From Chloroflexota bacterium (lineage in GTDB: Bacteria > Chloroflexota > UBA11872 > VXOZ01): a DNA stretch of 64,000 bases. The position numbers were made by a program, and so were the translations under genes. Positions 42,907 through 51,772 of the stretch are shown here, in pieces (the stretch's first letter is position 1; the number at the start of each line of letters is the position of its first letter). The notes under the pieces are model-generated. The model was not told the DNA's origin. It ran no database searches and was given only the letters and a program-made list of their open reading frames with translations. The stretch is taken from assembly GCA_012270555.1 (NCBI GenBank), contig JAAXIC010000021.1:31617-95616 (forward strand), written 5' to 3'.

Positions 42907-43659
42907 GTGCCAGCGCTCTGTTTTGGCGTAGGCGAGAAGATCGTCTTCATCGGCGATAGCATCACCGACTGCGGGAGACGTACGGAGGAACAGGGACCGT
43001 ATGGAAGGGGCTACGTCAGTCTGGTGCGCGCATTTCTCCATGCGCGGTATCCGGCGCACGGCCTGACCATCGTCAATCGTGGGATTGGCGGCAATACGAT
43101 ACGCAATCTGGCAGCGCGCTGGCAGGAGGACGTGCTTGCCGAGGAGCCGGACTGGCTCTCGGTGAAAGTCGGCATAAACGACGTGGGACGTCTTATCATT
43201 GGCAATCTGGCGGATCACGTGCCGCTGGCCGAATATGAAGCGACGTACCGCACACTTCTGCAACAAACTCCGGCGGTCACTAACGGCAAGCTCATCCTGA
43301 TGGAGCCGTACGTCATCGAGCCGCCGCTGCGGGGCGACCCGGCGGCGGTGTCCGGCGTAAGTCTGGCGGAGGTGCAGCAGAAGTTCGCCGACCTGCGCGC
43401 CAGCGGGGCGCGAGATGACGCGGTTTACCACGCCGGTTGGATGCACTTCCGGTACTACATCGATGCCTACATCGACGCGGTGCGCCGGCTTGCCGCAGAG
43501 TTCGACGCCATTGTCGTTCACACGCAGACTGCTTTTGATTTGGCTATGGAAGCGCAGCCTCCGGCAGTTTGGGCCCAGGACCGCATCCATCCCGACACAC
43601 CCGGCCATGCGGTGATTGCCCGCGCTTTCCTAGAGGCGGTCGGCTACGGCGACGTGTGA
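42907..43659 (+). CDS. SGNH/GDSL-type hydrolase
   Basis: 250-aa esterase or lipase. Block I is IVFIGDSITDCGRR (catalytic S near residue 18), block II is VNRGIGGNTIRNL, block III is VKVGINDVGR, and block V is DRIHPDTPGHAVIA with D and H near residues 229-232. No signal peptide; cytosolic. This family commonly deacetylates sugars. Start is GTG 42907, 8 nt after GAGGAGGA. It precedes an oxidoreductase gene on the same strand by 130 nt, suggesting a carbohydrate pathway. Confidence 0.9.
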   Translation: MPALCFGVGEKIVFIGDSITDCGRRTEEQGPYGRGYVSLVRAFLHARYPAHGLTIVNRGIGGNTIRNLAARWQEDVLAEEPDWLSVKVGINDVGRLIIGNLADHVPLAEYEATYRTLLQQTPAVTNGKLILMEPYVIEPPLRGDPAAVSGVSLAEVQQKFADLRASGARDDAVYHAGWMHFRYYIDAYIDAVRRLAAEFDAIVVHTQTAFDLAMEAQPPAVWAQDRIHPDTPGHAVIARAFLEAVGYGDV

Positions 43660-43789
43660 TGCGAGGTACGGGAATGGCGCCGGTGGCAGAGGCATGCTGG
43701 CGGAACACGGTCCAGCAGCGGAGACTTTTACTCTGGAATAGAATGAGCAGGATGATTGGGCTAGGGCAAACGGTAAATGGGAGGGACGT

Positions 43790-44788
43790 GTGAGCACAAA
43801 GCTACAGGTTGGCATCGTCGGGCTTGGCGGCAACGGCGGTCGGTTTCTGGAAGCGTACGCCACCAACCGGCGCGCGGAGGTTGTCGCCCTCTGCGACGTG
43901 CGCGACGATCACCGCCAAGCGCTGCAAGACAAGTATGGGGTCTCAAGCGGCTATGCCGACTATGCGGAACTATTGCGCCGTGACGACATAGACCTCGTCT
44001 CTATCCACGCGCCTGACGACCTCCATGCGCCGTTCACGCTGGACGCGCTCGACGCCGGCAAGCACGTGTTCGTGGAAAAGCCCATGGCCACGACTGTGGA
44101 AGACTGCCTACGTATGGTTGAACGCGCCGACGCTGCCGCGACGCGAGTGGCAGTCGGACACGTGCTGCGCACGCGGCCGCACTTTCGCATGCTCAAGGAG
44201 ATGGTGGACGCGGGAGAGCTCGGTTCGATCTATGCGATGCGCTCGCACTATCTAACCGCCTCGATGCATAGAAGTGCCAGCTTTATAGAAACAGCGAACA
44301 GGAGCTATTCCCATTCGATGCTCACCATGGGCGTGCATCCGGTTGACTTGATGCGCTGGTATGCGGGTGACGTCGTGGAGGTACAGGCCATGCAAAACCG
44401 GGGTATCGCGATGCCCGGCAATCCCAGGGACGAGTCGGTTACGGCGCTCTATCGTTTCGCGTCCGGCGCTACGGGCAGCATCACGGTCTGCTGGGCGTCG
44501 AATTACGTGTTCGATTCCTTCTACGGTCTCGAGCTCCACGGCAGCGAGGCCAGCGTGGTTTGGGACCAGATCCATCGCAAGGGTGTCTTCAAGGCCGTTT
44601 CCCTGCCTCCGCCTCCGGAGACGACGCGGCCGGGATACGCCGCTGAAGTAGACAGCGTTGTAGACAGCCTCTTGGACGATGCACCGCTCTTCTGCGACGT
44701 CCACGAAGGTGCCCGCAGCGCCATTGCGTGCCTGATGGCGGTTGAAGCCGCTGAGACCGGCAAGACGCTGCAAGTGCCGAATCCTTAG
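43790..44788 (+). CDS. Gfo/Idh/MocA-family NAD(P)-dependent oxidoreductase
   Basis: 332-aa sugar or inositol dehydrogenase-like enzyme. The Rossmann loop is GIVGLGGNGGRF (residues 5-16), the conserved EKP motif is HVFVEKPMATTVEDCL (about 88-103), and the probable catalytic histidine is in THP-like MGVHPVDLMRWY. The C-terminal alpha/beta domain is complete. Start is GTG 43790 with GGGAGGG upstream. It may oxidise a sugar released by the SGNH hydrolase gene before it, but the substrate is inferred only from context. Confidence 0.9.
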   Translation: MSTKLQVGIVGLGGNGGRFLEAYATNRRAEVVALCDVRDDHRQALQDKYGVSSGYADYAELLRRDDIDLVSIHAPDDLHAPFTLDALDAGKHVFVEKPMATTVEDCLRMVERADAAATRVAVGHVLRTRPHFRMLKEMVDAGELGSIYAMRSHYLTASMHRSASFIETANRSYSHSMLTMGVHPVDLMRWYAGDVVEVQAMQNRGIAMPGNPRDESVTALYRFASGATGSITVCWASNYVFDSFYGLELHGSEASVVWDQIHRKGVFKAVSLPPPPETTRPGYAAEVDSVVDSLLDDAPLFCDVHEGARSAIACLMAVEAAETGKTLQVPNP

Positions 44789-44895
44789 CGCTTGGCCTCC
44801 CGGTACAAAGCCGCTGCCGCGCAGGGGGATTTCTTGGTACAATTGCGGTAAACGACGATAACCGAGCACGTTTGCCAAGTGAATGGGCAAGACCT

Positions 44896-45411
44896 ATGGC
44901 GATCATGGATACTCACGAGGCCGTAAAGCTCCTGCAGAACGCGGGCCTTGACGAAGAGAAGGCCGAAGCGATAGTGCGCGTGGTGGGCGTGGGGCAAGAC
45001 GCGCTGGCAACCAAGGTCGACCTGCAAGCATTGGCGCAAACGACCAAAGCCGACCTGAAAGCGTTAGAACTGGCGACCAGAGCCGACTTAGAAGCGCTAG
45101 CACAAATGACCAAAGCCGACCTGAAAGCATTGGAATTGGCGACCAAAGCCGACTTGGAAACGCTAGCGCAAACAACCAAAGCCGGCCTGCAAGCGTTGGA
45201 ATTGGCGACCAAAGCCGACTTGGAAACGCTAGCGCAAACAACCAAAGCCGACTTGGAAAGGTTAGCGCAAACGAATAAAGCTGATCTGGAAGCACTGGAG
45301 TTGCGCCTGCGGCATGACCTGATGCTGCGCTTGGGCGCAATGGTGTTCGCGGCCGCGGGCGCGCAGGTGGTAATCGTCGTCTTTCTGCTGACGCAATTCT
45401 TCTCCAATTAG
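44896..45411 (+). CDS. Hendecad-repeat coiled-coil membrane protein
   Basis: 171 aa. After a short globular start (TAAA-like helix MDTHEAVKLLQNAGLDEEKAEAIVRVV) come about ten 11-residue units of the type LALATKADLEA / LAQTTKADLKA, then a C-terminal transmembrane helix (AAAGAQVVIVVFLLTQF). This is the layout of DUF1640/CCDC90-type proteins, which form helical stalks anchored in the membrane. The DNA is tandemly repeated (about 66-bp units, 45010-45300), so copy number may vary. ATG 44896 is preferred; ATG 44905 is also possible and the upstream 44872 start is not supported. Function unknown. Confidence 0.8.
   Translation: MAIMDTHEAVKLLQNAGLDEEKAEAIVRVVGVGQDALATKVDLQALAQTTKADLKALELATRADLEALAQMTKADLKALELATKADLETLAQTTKAGLQALELATKADLETLAQTTKADLERLAQTNKADLEALELRLRHDLMLRLGAMVFAAAGAQVVIVVFLLTQFFSN
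45010..45300 (+). repeat. Tandem 66-bp repeats inside the coiled-coil gene
   Basis: About four to five copies of a 66-bp unit (two 33-bp halves), each encoding 22 residues around TKADLEALAQ and TKADLKALEL. Pairwise differences are mostly single codons, indicating recent expansion. Confidence 0.8.
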
Positions 45412-45587
45412 CAGACGAGAGCCACGCGCTACAGAAAGAGGCAATCACGTGGATTTACCTTTCGGCAGGTAGACGCAGCCTTTAATCCTCCCATCAGATG
45501 CTGTAGCGCGGGGGCTTGTCCCCCGCTCTTTTGTGTGATCAGGTCAAATGAACCAGTCGGAGAGGGATACGTCTCCGCCGACGCACA

Positions 45588-45624
45588 AAAAGAGGCCCGG
45601 AGAGGTGAACACTCTCCGGGCTCT
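45588..45624 (-). terminator. Intrinsic terminator of solute-binding protein gene
   Basis: Read on the minus strand: GAGCCCGGAGAG / CTCTCCGGGCCTC with one bulge and a 7-nt loop, then CTCTTTTTGTG. It lies 49 nt after the stop of the minus-strand binding-protein gene. Confidence 0.8.
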
Positions 45625-45672
45625 TTCGATTTTCAACCAATATCGTGTGAGACGATATGGATAACCGTCAGC

Positions 45673-47061
45673 CTACAGGTTGGCGGCGTTCCACTCGTCC
45701 ACGATCACCTGGCAGTCTTCCTCGGCTTTCTCCAAGGCCTGCGCAGCAGTCGTTGCCTCTTCGCTCCACCACGGGCTCATAGCTTCGCCGTAAGCTCCGC
45801 GCAACTCACCGTATTGGGGATGCGGGAAGTACGGCTTGGCGTAGTCCGCCGCGCGGGCGAATGCGAGCAGGTTCGCGGGATCCGGACTGTCAGCCGTCGG
45901 CACGAAGACCTCCTCGGCGATCGAATTGATCGCCGGAATGATGTTGCCCTGGCCGCCGGTCCAACTCAGGTGCTCCGGGCCAACCAGGAAGGCGAGGAAA
46001 TCGGCGGCGCCTTCCAGCTTCTGGGTGGTGGCCACCGTGAATATCTCCTCGATGCCGAAGAATGCGCCTTTGCCTTCTTCGCCGCCGCCAACCGCCGTCG
46101 GCTGCTCGACGATGTCGAAGTTCACGCCGGCCTCGTGGCGGCGGATCGGCTCCAAGCCCCACGTGCCGTACACGGCCATGGCAACTTTGCCGTTGGCAAA
46201 TGAATTGAAGAACTGCGCGTCCTCCTGGCGGTTGTAGTCCTCAGGCCGCGGGCCCACTTCATACTTGGCCCAGTTGTCGCGCCACCATTGGACTGACTCG
46301 AGCCCTAGCGGGCCGTTTACTGTCACCTCGGTGCCGGAGTCGTCCATGAAGCCCTGATACATGCCCGCGATCCAGTAGGCGACATAGTGTACGGTCGCCA
46401 CGCCCCAGATCTTCTCATCGGATGTGCTCAGGCTGGCGGACACTTTCTGCGCCGCGTCGAGGCGGTCTTCGAACGTGTCGCTATCCTGCGGATACGGCAC
46501 GCCGGCTTTGTCGAAGAGGTCCTTGTTGTAGAACCACGCCGTGGTGTTGATGCCGATGGGCGCGGCAATCAACTTGCCCTGCCACGTCAGACCGTTCACC
46601 AGCGTCTGGTTGAGCTGGCTCATGTCGTAACCCATGCCCTTCAGGAGCACGTTGGCGTCGTACAAGATGCCGGCAAAGGGGTGGATGCCCACGCCAAACC
46701 AGCCCAAGTCCGGCGCCGCGCCGCCCGCCACCGTGGCGAGGAGTCTGGATCTGGGATTGCCGCCAAAGGAGCCGGCAACGTCCATGGTGTTTACGTGGAC
46801 ACCGGTTTCTTTGCCGTTGTACGTCTCAATGATCCACTCCAGCCAGCGGCTCTTGCCGGATGAATAGTGGGGCCACAGGAAGGTGATTTCCGTGGTCTCC
46901 ATCATCGCGGGCTTTTCAGCCTCAGCGGCCATCTCGCCATCAGCCGGGGCCGCAGGGGCCATCCCGGCCTGGGCGCAGGCCGCCAGCAACGCCGAGCCAC
47001 CGACCAACGCAGCGCCGCCGCGCAAGAACTGGCTTCTTGAAATGCGCTTTTCGCTAAGCAT
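45673..47061 (-). CDS. ABC sugar-binding lipoprotein (extracellular solute-binding family 1), orphan
   Basis: 462-aa binding lipoprotein with a signal peptide (SRSQFLRGGAALVGGSALLAAC, lipobox LLAAC, C about 29) and an Ala/Pro/Glu-rich tether. The mature domain has ATVAGGAAPDLGWFG (family 1 ligand-edge block), GKLIAAPIGINTTAWFYNKDLF (hinge), and AFLVGPEHLSWTGGQGNIIPAI near the C-terminus. ATG 47061 has AAGGAGG close upstream. No transporter permease follows. Two Gfo/Idh/MocA genes lie next to it, so an imported sugar may be their substrate; this is inference. Confidence 0.9.
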   Translation of the reverse strand: MLSEKRISRSQFLRGGAALVGGSALLAACAQAGMAPAAPADGEMAAEAEKPAMMETTEITFLWPHYSSGKSRWLEWIIETYNGKETGVHVNTMDVAGSFGGNPRSRLLATVAGGAAPDLGWFGVGIHPFAGILYDANVLLKGMGYDMSQLNQTLVNGLTWQGKLIAAPIGINTTAWFYNKDLFDKAGVPYPQDSDTFEDRLDAAQKVSASLSTSDEKIWGVATVHYVAYWIAGMYQGFMDDSGTEVTVNGPLGLESVQWWRDNWAKYEVGPRPEDYNRQEDAQFFNSFANGKVAMAVYGTWGLEPIRRHEAGVNFDIVEQPTAVGGGEEGKGAFFGIEEIFTVATTQKLEGAADFLAFLVGPEHLSWTGGQGNIIPAINSIAEEVFVPTADSPDPANLLAFARAADYAKPYFPHPQYGELRGAYGEAMSPWWSEEATTAAQALEKAEEDCQVIVDEWNAANL

Positions 47062-47200
47062 ACAAGACCTCCTTATTCGGTCTTAGGTGCACACGCTATC
47101 CGCTGTCCTGATTGAACAGACTACCGATTCCGTAGCCTTACTATTTTAGCACAGCCCATGTAGGGTCGCTGCGCAAACGCTCTCGCCAGGGGGTCCGTTT

Positions 47201-48181
47201 CTAGAGTGGCAGATGTATATCCCCGCCTTGCTCAGCCGACATAAACGTTGCCAAGCACACTTCCAACGCGCGGCGGCCGTCGTGGCCGTCGGGCATGGGC
47301 GTGGCGCCGGTGCGGGCAGATTCGTAGAACGCCGCAAGCTGGTTGGTCATGCCCACACTGCTGGGTTCCGTCTCGATTTCCTCGCGCTTGCCATCGTGGG
47401 TTACCAGGGTCGGACCGGAGTGCCGGTTGATGTGAATGGCGCCCTTGGTGCCGGCCAGGCCGAAGTTCGACGCCCCCGCCGGGTAGATCTGGCTGCTGTG
47501 CAGCGAGCCGATAGCGCCGTTTTCGTAGTTTAGCGTCGTAATGAAGGTATCCTCGACGTCGGTATTGTCAAACGTGCCGAACGTGGCATTGCCGTGCACG
47601 GAAGCCACCGGGCCGCCCATCCAGAGGAGCAGGTCGAGTTCGTGCACCGACGACGACCATGTGCCGCCGACCAACTCCCGCTTCAGACGCCATTCACCTA
47701 CGCCGAAGGGAGGGCGTCCGCTCAGGCGCGTCGACCATGCCAGTTTGAGGTCGCCGATGTCGCCGTTTTGCAGCCGCTTGTGCACCTCGACGTAGATCGG
47801 CCAATACCGCATCACAAAGCCCAGCATCAGGGGCACCCCCGCCTTGTCGGCGGCGGCGAGCATGGCATCGCAATCGTCGAGTTGCAGCGCCATCGGCTTT
47901 TCGCAGAAGACGGCGATACCGGCTTCAGCCGCGTCAACGCAGATCTGCCGATGCGTCGACGTGGGAGTTACGACGAGAACCGCATCGAGCCCTTCAGCGA
48001 GGAGATCGCGGTGGTCGGTGAATGCCTTGACGCCCAGTTCATCCGCAACCGCTTGAGCGGATTCCATGTGGACATCCACCACACCCACCAATTCGATACC
48101 GTCCATTTCGTGCGAAATCTTGGCTTCGCTCGGTCCAAGACCTCCGCAGCCGACAACCCCTGTTCGCAATGTGCTTGCCAT
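47201..48181 (-). CDS. Gfo/Idh/MocA-family oxidoreductase
   Basis: 326-aa NAD(P)-dependent dehydrogenase. TGVVGCGGLGPSEA (Rossmann loop, about residues 6-19), GIAVFCEKPMALQLDDCDAM (EKP motif near 90), SSVHELDLLLWMGG (catalytic-histidine region) and HDGRRALEVCLATFMSAEQG near the end. ATG 48181 is chosen because AAGGAG lies 8 nt upstream; the GTG at 48190 overlaps the SD. It lies upstream of the binding-protein gene on the same strand, 140 nt away, and is divergent from another family member at 48381. Confidence 0.9.
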   Translation of the reverse strand: MASTLRTGVVGCGGLGPSEAKISHEMDGIELVGVVDVHMESAQAVADELGVKAFTDHRDLLAEGLDAVLVVTPTSTHRQICVDAAEAGIAVFCEKPMALQLDDCDAMLAAADKAGVPLMLGFVMRYWPIYVEVHKRLQNGDIGDLKLAWSTRLSGRPPFGVGEWRLKRELVGGTWSSSVHELDLLLWMGGPVASVHGNATFGTFDNTDVEDTFITTLNYENGAIGSLHSSQIYPAGASNFGLAGTKGAIHINRHSGPTLVTHDGKREEIETEPSSVGMTNQLAAFYESARTGATPMPDGHDGRRALEVCLATFMSAEQGGDIHLPL

Positions 48182-48380
48182 GGCAGACACTCCTTGTCGT
48201 TCTTGTGCAAAGACTACGCTCTATCGCCTATCGCGAATTTGGACACCATGATAGCAGGTAGCTTAGCCGTTGGGAAAAGTACATTGCACGCAATGACCTA
48301 GACTCAGTGTCGCTGCCGGTTCCGCACGAGAATCGGTACAATAGAGCCACTATTCTCTTGTTTATGGGTAGGAGTAAACC

Positions 48381-49424
48381 ATGGCGGAAAAGTATCGCGT
48401 TGGCATCATCGGTTGCGGTTGGATGGGCAAGTCGCACGCGCAGGCGTATGCCGAGCTTGACAACGTAGAGATGGTGGCCGCTTCAGACATTCATCCCAAG
48501 GCCCTGGCAGAACTGCAAGCAGAGCATGACATTCCCAACGGCTACGCGGACTACCACGAACTGCTGGTAAAAGAAGACTTAGATATCGCAAGCGTGTGCT
48601 CGTGGCCGGGTCTGCATGCGCCTATGTCCATTGCCGCCGCTGAAGCCAAGGTGCCCGGCATCATCTGCGAAAAGCCCATGGCGCGGACGTTGGGAGAGGC
48701 GGACGCCATGATCGCCGCTGCCGAGGAGCATGGTTCCAAGCTCGTGATCGGCCACCAGGGCCGCTTCCGCGCGCAGACGAACGCGATACGCAGCCTCATC
48801 CAGGATGGCGCCATCGGCCGCGTGGAGTTTCTCTATATCCAGCAGAACGGCGGCTTGTCCAACAGCTCCATACACAACGTTGATTACGCGCGTTACATCC
48901 TTGGCGACCCCAAGGTTGAGTGGGTGATGGGCTCGGTGGAGCGCCGCACCGACCGCTACGAACGCGCCCAGCGCATCGAGGACCGCGCGCAAGCCCTCAT
49001 CGGCATTGCCGGCGGCGTGCGGGCGGTGCTGGAATCGGACATTGGCGACGACCGGCGCGTGCAACCCTGCATCGTCTACGGCTCCCACGGCAGCATCTTC
49101 CCCGTGAGCAACGGGATACGGCTGCTTACGGGTGATGGGAGCAAAGAAATCTCCTTCAAAGAGCCAAATGCCCAGGCCCTACAAGCGAAAGAGTTGATCG
49201 AGTGGATCGAAGGGCGGCGCGAACACCGGGGCCATGCGCAAAACGGCCGCCAAGCGTTGGAAGTACTGTTGGCTATTTCGGCGTCCACCTACACGCGGGG
49301 GATCGTCAATTTCCCGCTGGAAATCACGGATTACCCTCTCGATTCGGCAATCGAGGAGGGCGTGCTGCCGGTCGAGCAGCCCGGCGCGTATGACATACGG
49401 GGCTATCTGGTACGGAAAGACTGA
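48381..49424 (+). CDS. Gfo/Idh/MocA-family oxidoreductase
   Basis: 347-aa dehydrogenase. RVGIIGCGWMGKSHAQAYAEL (cofactor loop, about residues 6-25), GIICEKPMARTLGEADAMI (EKP motif near 94), VIGHQGRFRAQTNAI and IHNVDYARYIL in the catalytic region. Start is ATG 48381 with TAGGAGT upstream. It is only about as similar to the two family members nearby as to the family at large, so it is not a fresh duplicate. The region between it and 48181 probably carries both promoters. Confidence 0.9.
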   Translation: MAEKYRVGIIGCGWMGKSHAQAYAELDNVEMVAASDIHPKALAELQAEHDIPNGYADYHELLVKEDLDIASVCSWPGLHAPMSIAAAEAKVPGIICEKPMARTLGEADAMIAAAEEHGSKLVIGHQGRFRAQTNAIRSLIQDGAIGRVEFLYIQQNGGLSNSSIHNVDYARYILGDPKVEWVMGSVERRTDRYERAQRIEDRAQALIGIAGGVRAVLESDIGDDRRVQPCIVYGSHGSIFPVSNGIRLLTGDGSKEISFKEPNAQALQAKELIEWIEGRREHRGHAQNGRQALEVLLAISASTYTRGIVNFPLEITDYPLDSAIEEGVLPVEQPGAYDIRGYLVRKD

Positions 49425-49506
49425 CCGCGTTACACTGAGACCGAGCAGGCCGCCAGGCAACGCTTGAAGCCAATACGCCGCTTGGTTCCAGCGGAATCCT
49501 GCAGAC

Positions 49507-49540
49507 TCCGGTAGCGCAGGTTTGTAACCTGCGCAGCGCG
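49507..49540. repeat. Palindromic element, family R2 (fragment)
   Basis: GGTAGCGCAGGTTTG followed by TAACCTGCGC. It matches the reverse complement of the outer part of the 12098 copy. Confidence 0.6.
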
Positions 49541-49627
49541 GCGAACACGACGGTGAATCTGAGACAGTTTAGACCGATACACGAACTCAATCGCTAAAGC
49601 CTACATATTCTGCAAGGGAGCACCACC

Positions 49628-50674
49628 ATGGCCGTACAAAGCGCACACGTCTTGTCGCAAGATGAATTGGCGGCAAAGCTGGCAGAGCAACCCCGCGTCG
49701 ATTTGGGCACGTTTCCGACGCCGCTGGATGCCTGTCCCCGTCTATCCGATGCGGTTGGCGGCCCGCCAATTTACATAAAGCGCGACGACCTCACCGGCCT
49801 GGCCCTTGGTGGCAATAAGACCCGCAACCTGGAGTTTCAAATTGGTTCGGCGGTGGCCCAGGGCTGCGATACCGTGGTCGCGGGGGCTGACACCCAGTCG
49901 AACCAGTGCCGCCAGGCCTCAGCCGCCTGCGCCAAAGTGGGGCTTGACTGTCACTTGGTGCTTTCAGGTGGTCTCCACAACGAGGTGCAGGGCAATCTCT
50001 TGCTCGATCACATCTTCGGGGCCAACGTCACCGTGCTGGAAGACACGAACATTGACGATCTGCAAGATCGTATCGACCCCATTGAGGCCGAACTTCAGAG
50101 GCAGGGGCGCAAGACGTACCGCATTTCGAGCAAGTTTCCCGAGCCTGCGTTGCGGGCCATGTGCGGCTACTTGAGTTGCGCGTTGGAGCTCTCAACGCAA
50201 CTGCCGTCGCTGCCGCAGCCGCCGAGCACCATCTTCATCACTTCCGGTTCCGGCACGACCCACGCGGGCTTCGCCGCCGGCATCAAGGCGTTGGGACTGC
50301 CGACGAAAGTGGTTGGCATCTCGATCAAAGAGCCCGCCGACGAACAACGTGAGACCGTGGCGGCACGCTCCCAAATGCTGGCGGAACAGCTTGACATTCC
50401 CTGCGGCCTCTCACCCGATGAAGTCTATGTCTCCGAAGACTATCTTGGCGCGGGCTACGGCGCGGTGACAGACGAAGCCATGGAAGCCATCCGGCTCACC
50501 GCCCAGCTTGAAGGCGTGCTGCTCGAACCGGTCTACACCGGTAAGACGATGTCCGGCCTCATCGGCATGGCGCGCAATGGCGAGCTACCTGCCGATCAGC
50601 CGGTGATCATGGTACACACCGGCGGCATTCCGGCGTTATTCGCCTACCACCAAGAGATGATGGCCGCGCTCTGA
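49628..50674 (+). CDS. D-cysteine desulfhydrase / L-cysteate sulfo-lyase family enzyme
   Basis: 348-aa PLP enzyme of the ACC-deaminase group. PLP lysine in KRDDLTGLALGGNKTRNLEF (about K64), VAGADTQSNQCRQASAACAKVG (cofactor contacts), TSGSGTTHAGFAAG phosphate loop near residue 203, and EPVYTGKTMSGLIGM near the C-terminus. Members remove sulfide, sulfite or amine from D-cysteine, L-cysteate or ACC; the family is common in marine bacteria, where CuyA uses L-cysteate, but these cannot be told apart here. Start is ATG 49628 with GGGAG upstream. Confidence 0.9.
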   Translation: MAVQSAHVLSQDELAAKLAEQPRVDLGTFPTPLDACPRLSDAVGGPPIYIKRDDLTGLALGGNKTRNLEFQIGSAVAQGCDTVVAGADTQSNQCRQASAACAKVGLDCHLVLSGGLHNEVQGNLLLDHIFGANVTVLEDTNIDDLQDRIDPIEAELQRQGRKTYRISSKFPEPALRAMCGYLSCALELSTQLPSLPQPPSTIFITSGSGTTHAGFAAGIKALGLPTKVVGISIKEPADEQRETVAARSQMLAEQLDIPCGLSPDEVYVSEDYLGAGYGAVTDEAMEAIRLTAQLEGVLLEPVYTGKTMSGLIGMARNGELPADQPVIMVHTGGIPALFAYHQEMMAAL

Positions 50675-50696
50675 GCGCCGCGCGGACTACCTGATT

Positions 50697-50793
50697 GAGA
50701 CCTTTGTGTAACTCAAGCGGTAACGGAATAGTTCCCTCTCCCTTGACGGGAGAGGGCTAGAGCCTGCCCCGTACTCGATACGGGGGTGAGGGT
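50697..50793. repeat. R1 element interrupted by an R2 element
   Basis: Reads GAGACCTTTGTGTAACTC, CCCTCTCCC / GGGAGAGGG, then an R2 core (AGAGCCTGCCCCGTACTC, about 50758-50784) sits where other copies continue directly to GGGGTGAGGG. This supports R2 inserting into R1. Confidence 0.75.
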
Positions 50794-50881
50794 GAATCTC
50801 CGCAAGCCCGTACAAGCAGACCGAAGCTGCTCTAATATGTCTTGACACTACACATCATAACGGATCCTTGAAGCGAGAAGA

Positions 50882-50954
50882 CCCCCTCACCCCAACCCTC
50901 TCCCCAGGGAGAGGGAGTGCTCCTGCCTAAAGGTGGGGTTATGCAAAGGTCTCC
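50882..50954. repeat. Palindromic element, family R1 (inverted to previous copy)
   Basis: CCCCTCACCCCAACCCTCTC ... CCAGGGAGAGGG ... TGCAAAGGTCTC. Head-to-head with the copy at 50697, leaving an 88-bp spacer with TTGACA and no gene. Confidence 0.8.
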
Positions 50955-51020
50955 TGATTTGGAAGCCTTCGATTCTCGCGCGCGAATGTGAGCGATGAGG
51001 CGGCCATCGGCTGGTGGCGC

Positions 51021-51401
51021 CTAGCCCGCCGTCCCATCTTTGCGGTTGTGGAGGAGTATCAGGTTGCCGTCTGGGTCGGCGATACCGGCCGCGTAACAGG
51101 TCGCCTGTTCGCCAGGCTCCAGCACCACTTCCACGTGCTGGGCGCGCAATTCGTCAACGGCTCGCCGCACATCAGCGACTGCTATGGCGATGGCGCCTCC
51201 GCCAGTCTCTCCATTCGCGTCCTGTTCCTCGCGACCGGACCGCAGCGCGAGCACCGTTGGCGTGTCACCAATCACGAACTCCACCCACCCCGTGCCGATC
51301 CACGCATAGAGTGTCAGTCCCAGCGTGTTCTCGTAGAAGTCCGCGCTCTTGCTGATGTCGCTGACGGTGTAGCAGAAGAAATCGACGCCTCTCGGTTTCA
51401 T
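51021..51401 (-). CDS. VOC-family (glyoxalase/bleomycin-resistance-like) protein
   Basis: 126-aa vicinal oxygen chelate fold with the beta-alpha-beta-beta-beta repeats: DFFCYTVSDISKSADFYENTLGL at the N-terminus, GGAIAIAVADVRRAVDELRA in the middle and AGIADPDGNLILLHNRKDG at the C-terminus. Such proteins include dioxygenases, isomerases and antibiotic-binding proteins; no specific substrate is indicated. ATG 51401 has GGAG 6 nt upstream; the ATG at 51413 overlaps that site. Short 3' flank to an R1 pair; no operon partner. Confidence 0.87.
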   Translation of the reverse strand: MKPRGVDFFCYTVSDISKSADFYENTLGLTLYAWIGTGWVEFVIGDTPTVLALRSGREEQDANGETGGGAIAIAVADVRRAVDELRAQHVEVVLEPGEQATCYAAGIADPDGNLILLHNRKDGTAG

Positions 51402-51772
51402 CGGGCTCTCCATATTGAATTGATCAAAATCACGTTGGCTTCGCGCCGAGGCCAGCTACACGTACCTTGTATCAAGCTAGCGCAAGAAAGCTTGCCCAGA
51501 TAGTAGCAGATAAAGGATGCGAGTCTAGCCATGCCAAGTCCATACTGCATGCAGTCAAAGCGACAACAGAGCGGATCAACCTCCCATTTTTGGTGCCGTC
51601 ATTCCCCGCGTTTCCGCGCTTCCTTCAGATAGTCCTAGCCCCACTGTCTTGACTAGAGGCATAACTCTATATCAGTATATGGGTGACAGCAAAAACACCG
51701 CTACATTGGGGAGATCGTAGCATTTGCATTCCTCCTCAGTCGTAAGCGCAAGACAAGTGGAGGTATTTCGCG
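51402..51772. other. Intergenic region upstream of a solute-binding protein gene
   Basis: No gene. AT-rich around 51655-51690, with TTGACT (51649-51654) and nearby TATAT sequences but no well-spaced -10, so a promoter is likely but cannot be placed. Confidence 0.45.

Noticed and set aside
45010..45300. Possible CRISPR array
   Set aside because: The repeats are contiguous without unique spacers, lie inside a reading frame and encode a coiled coil.
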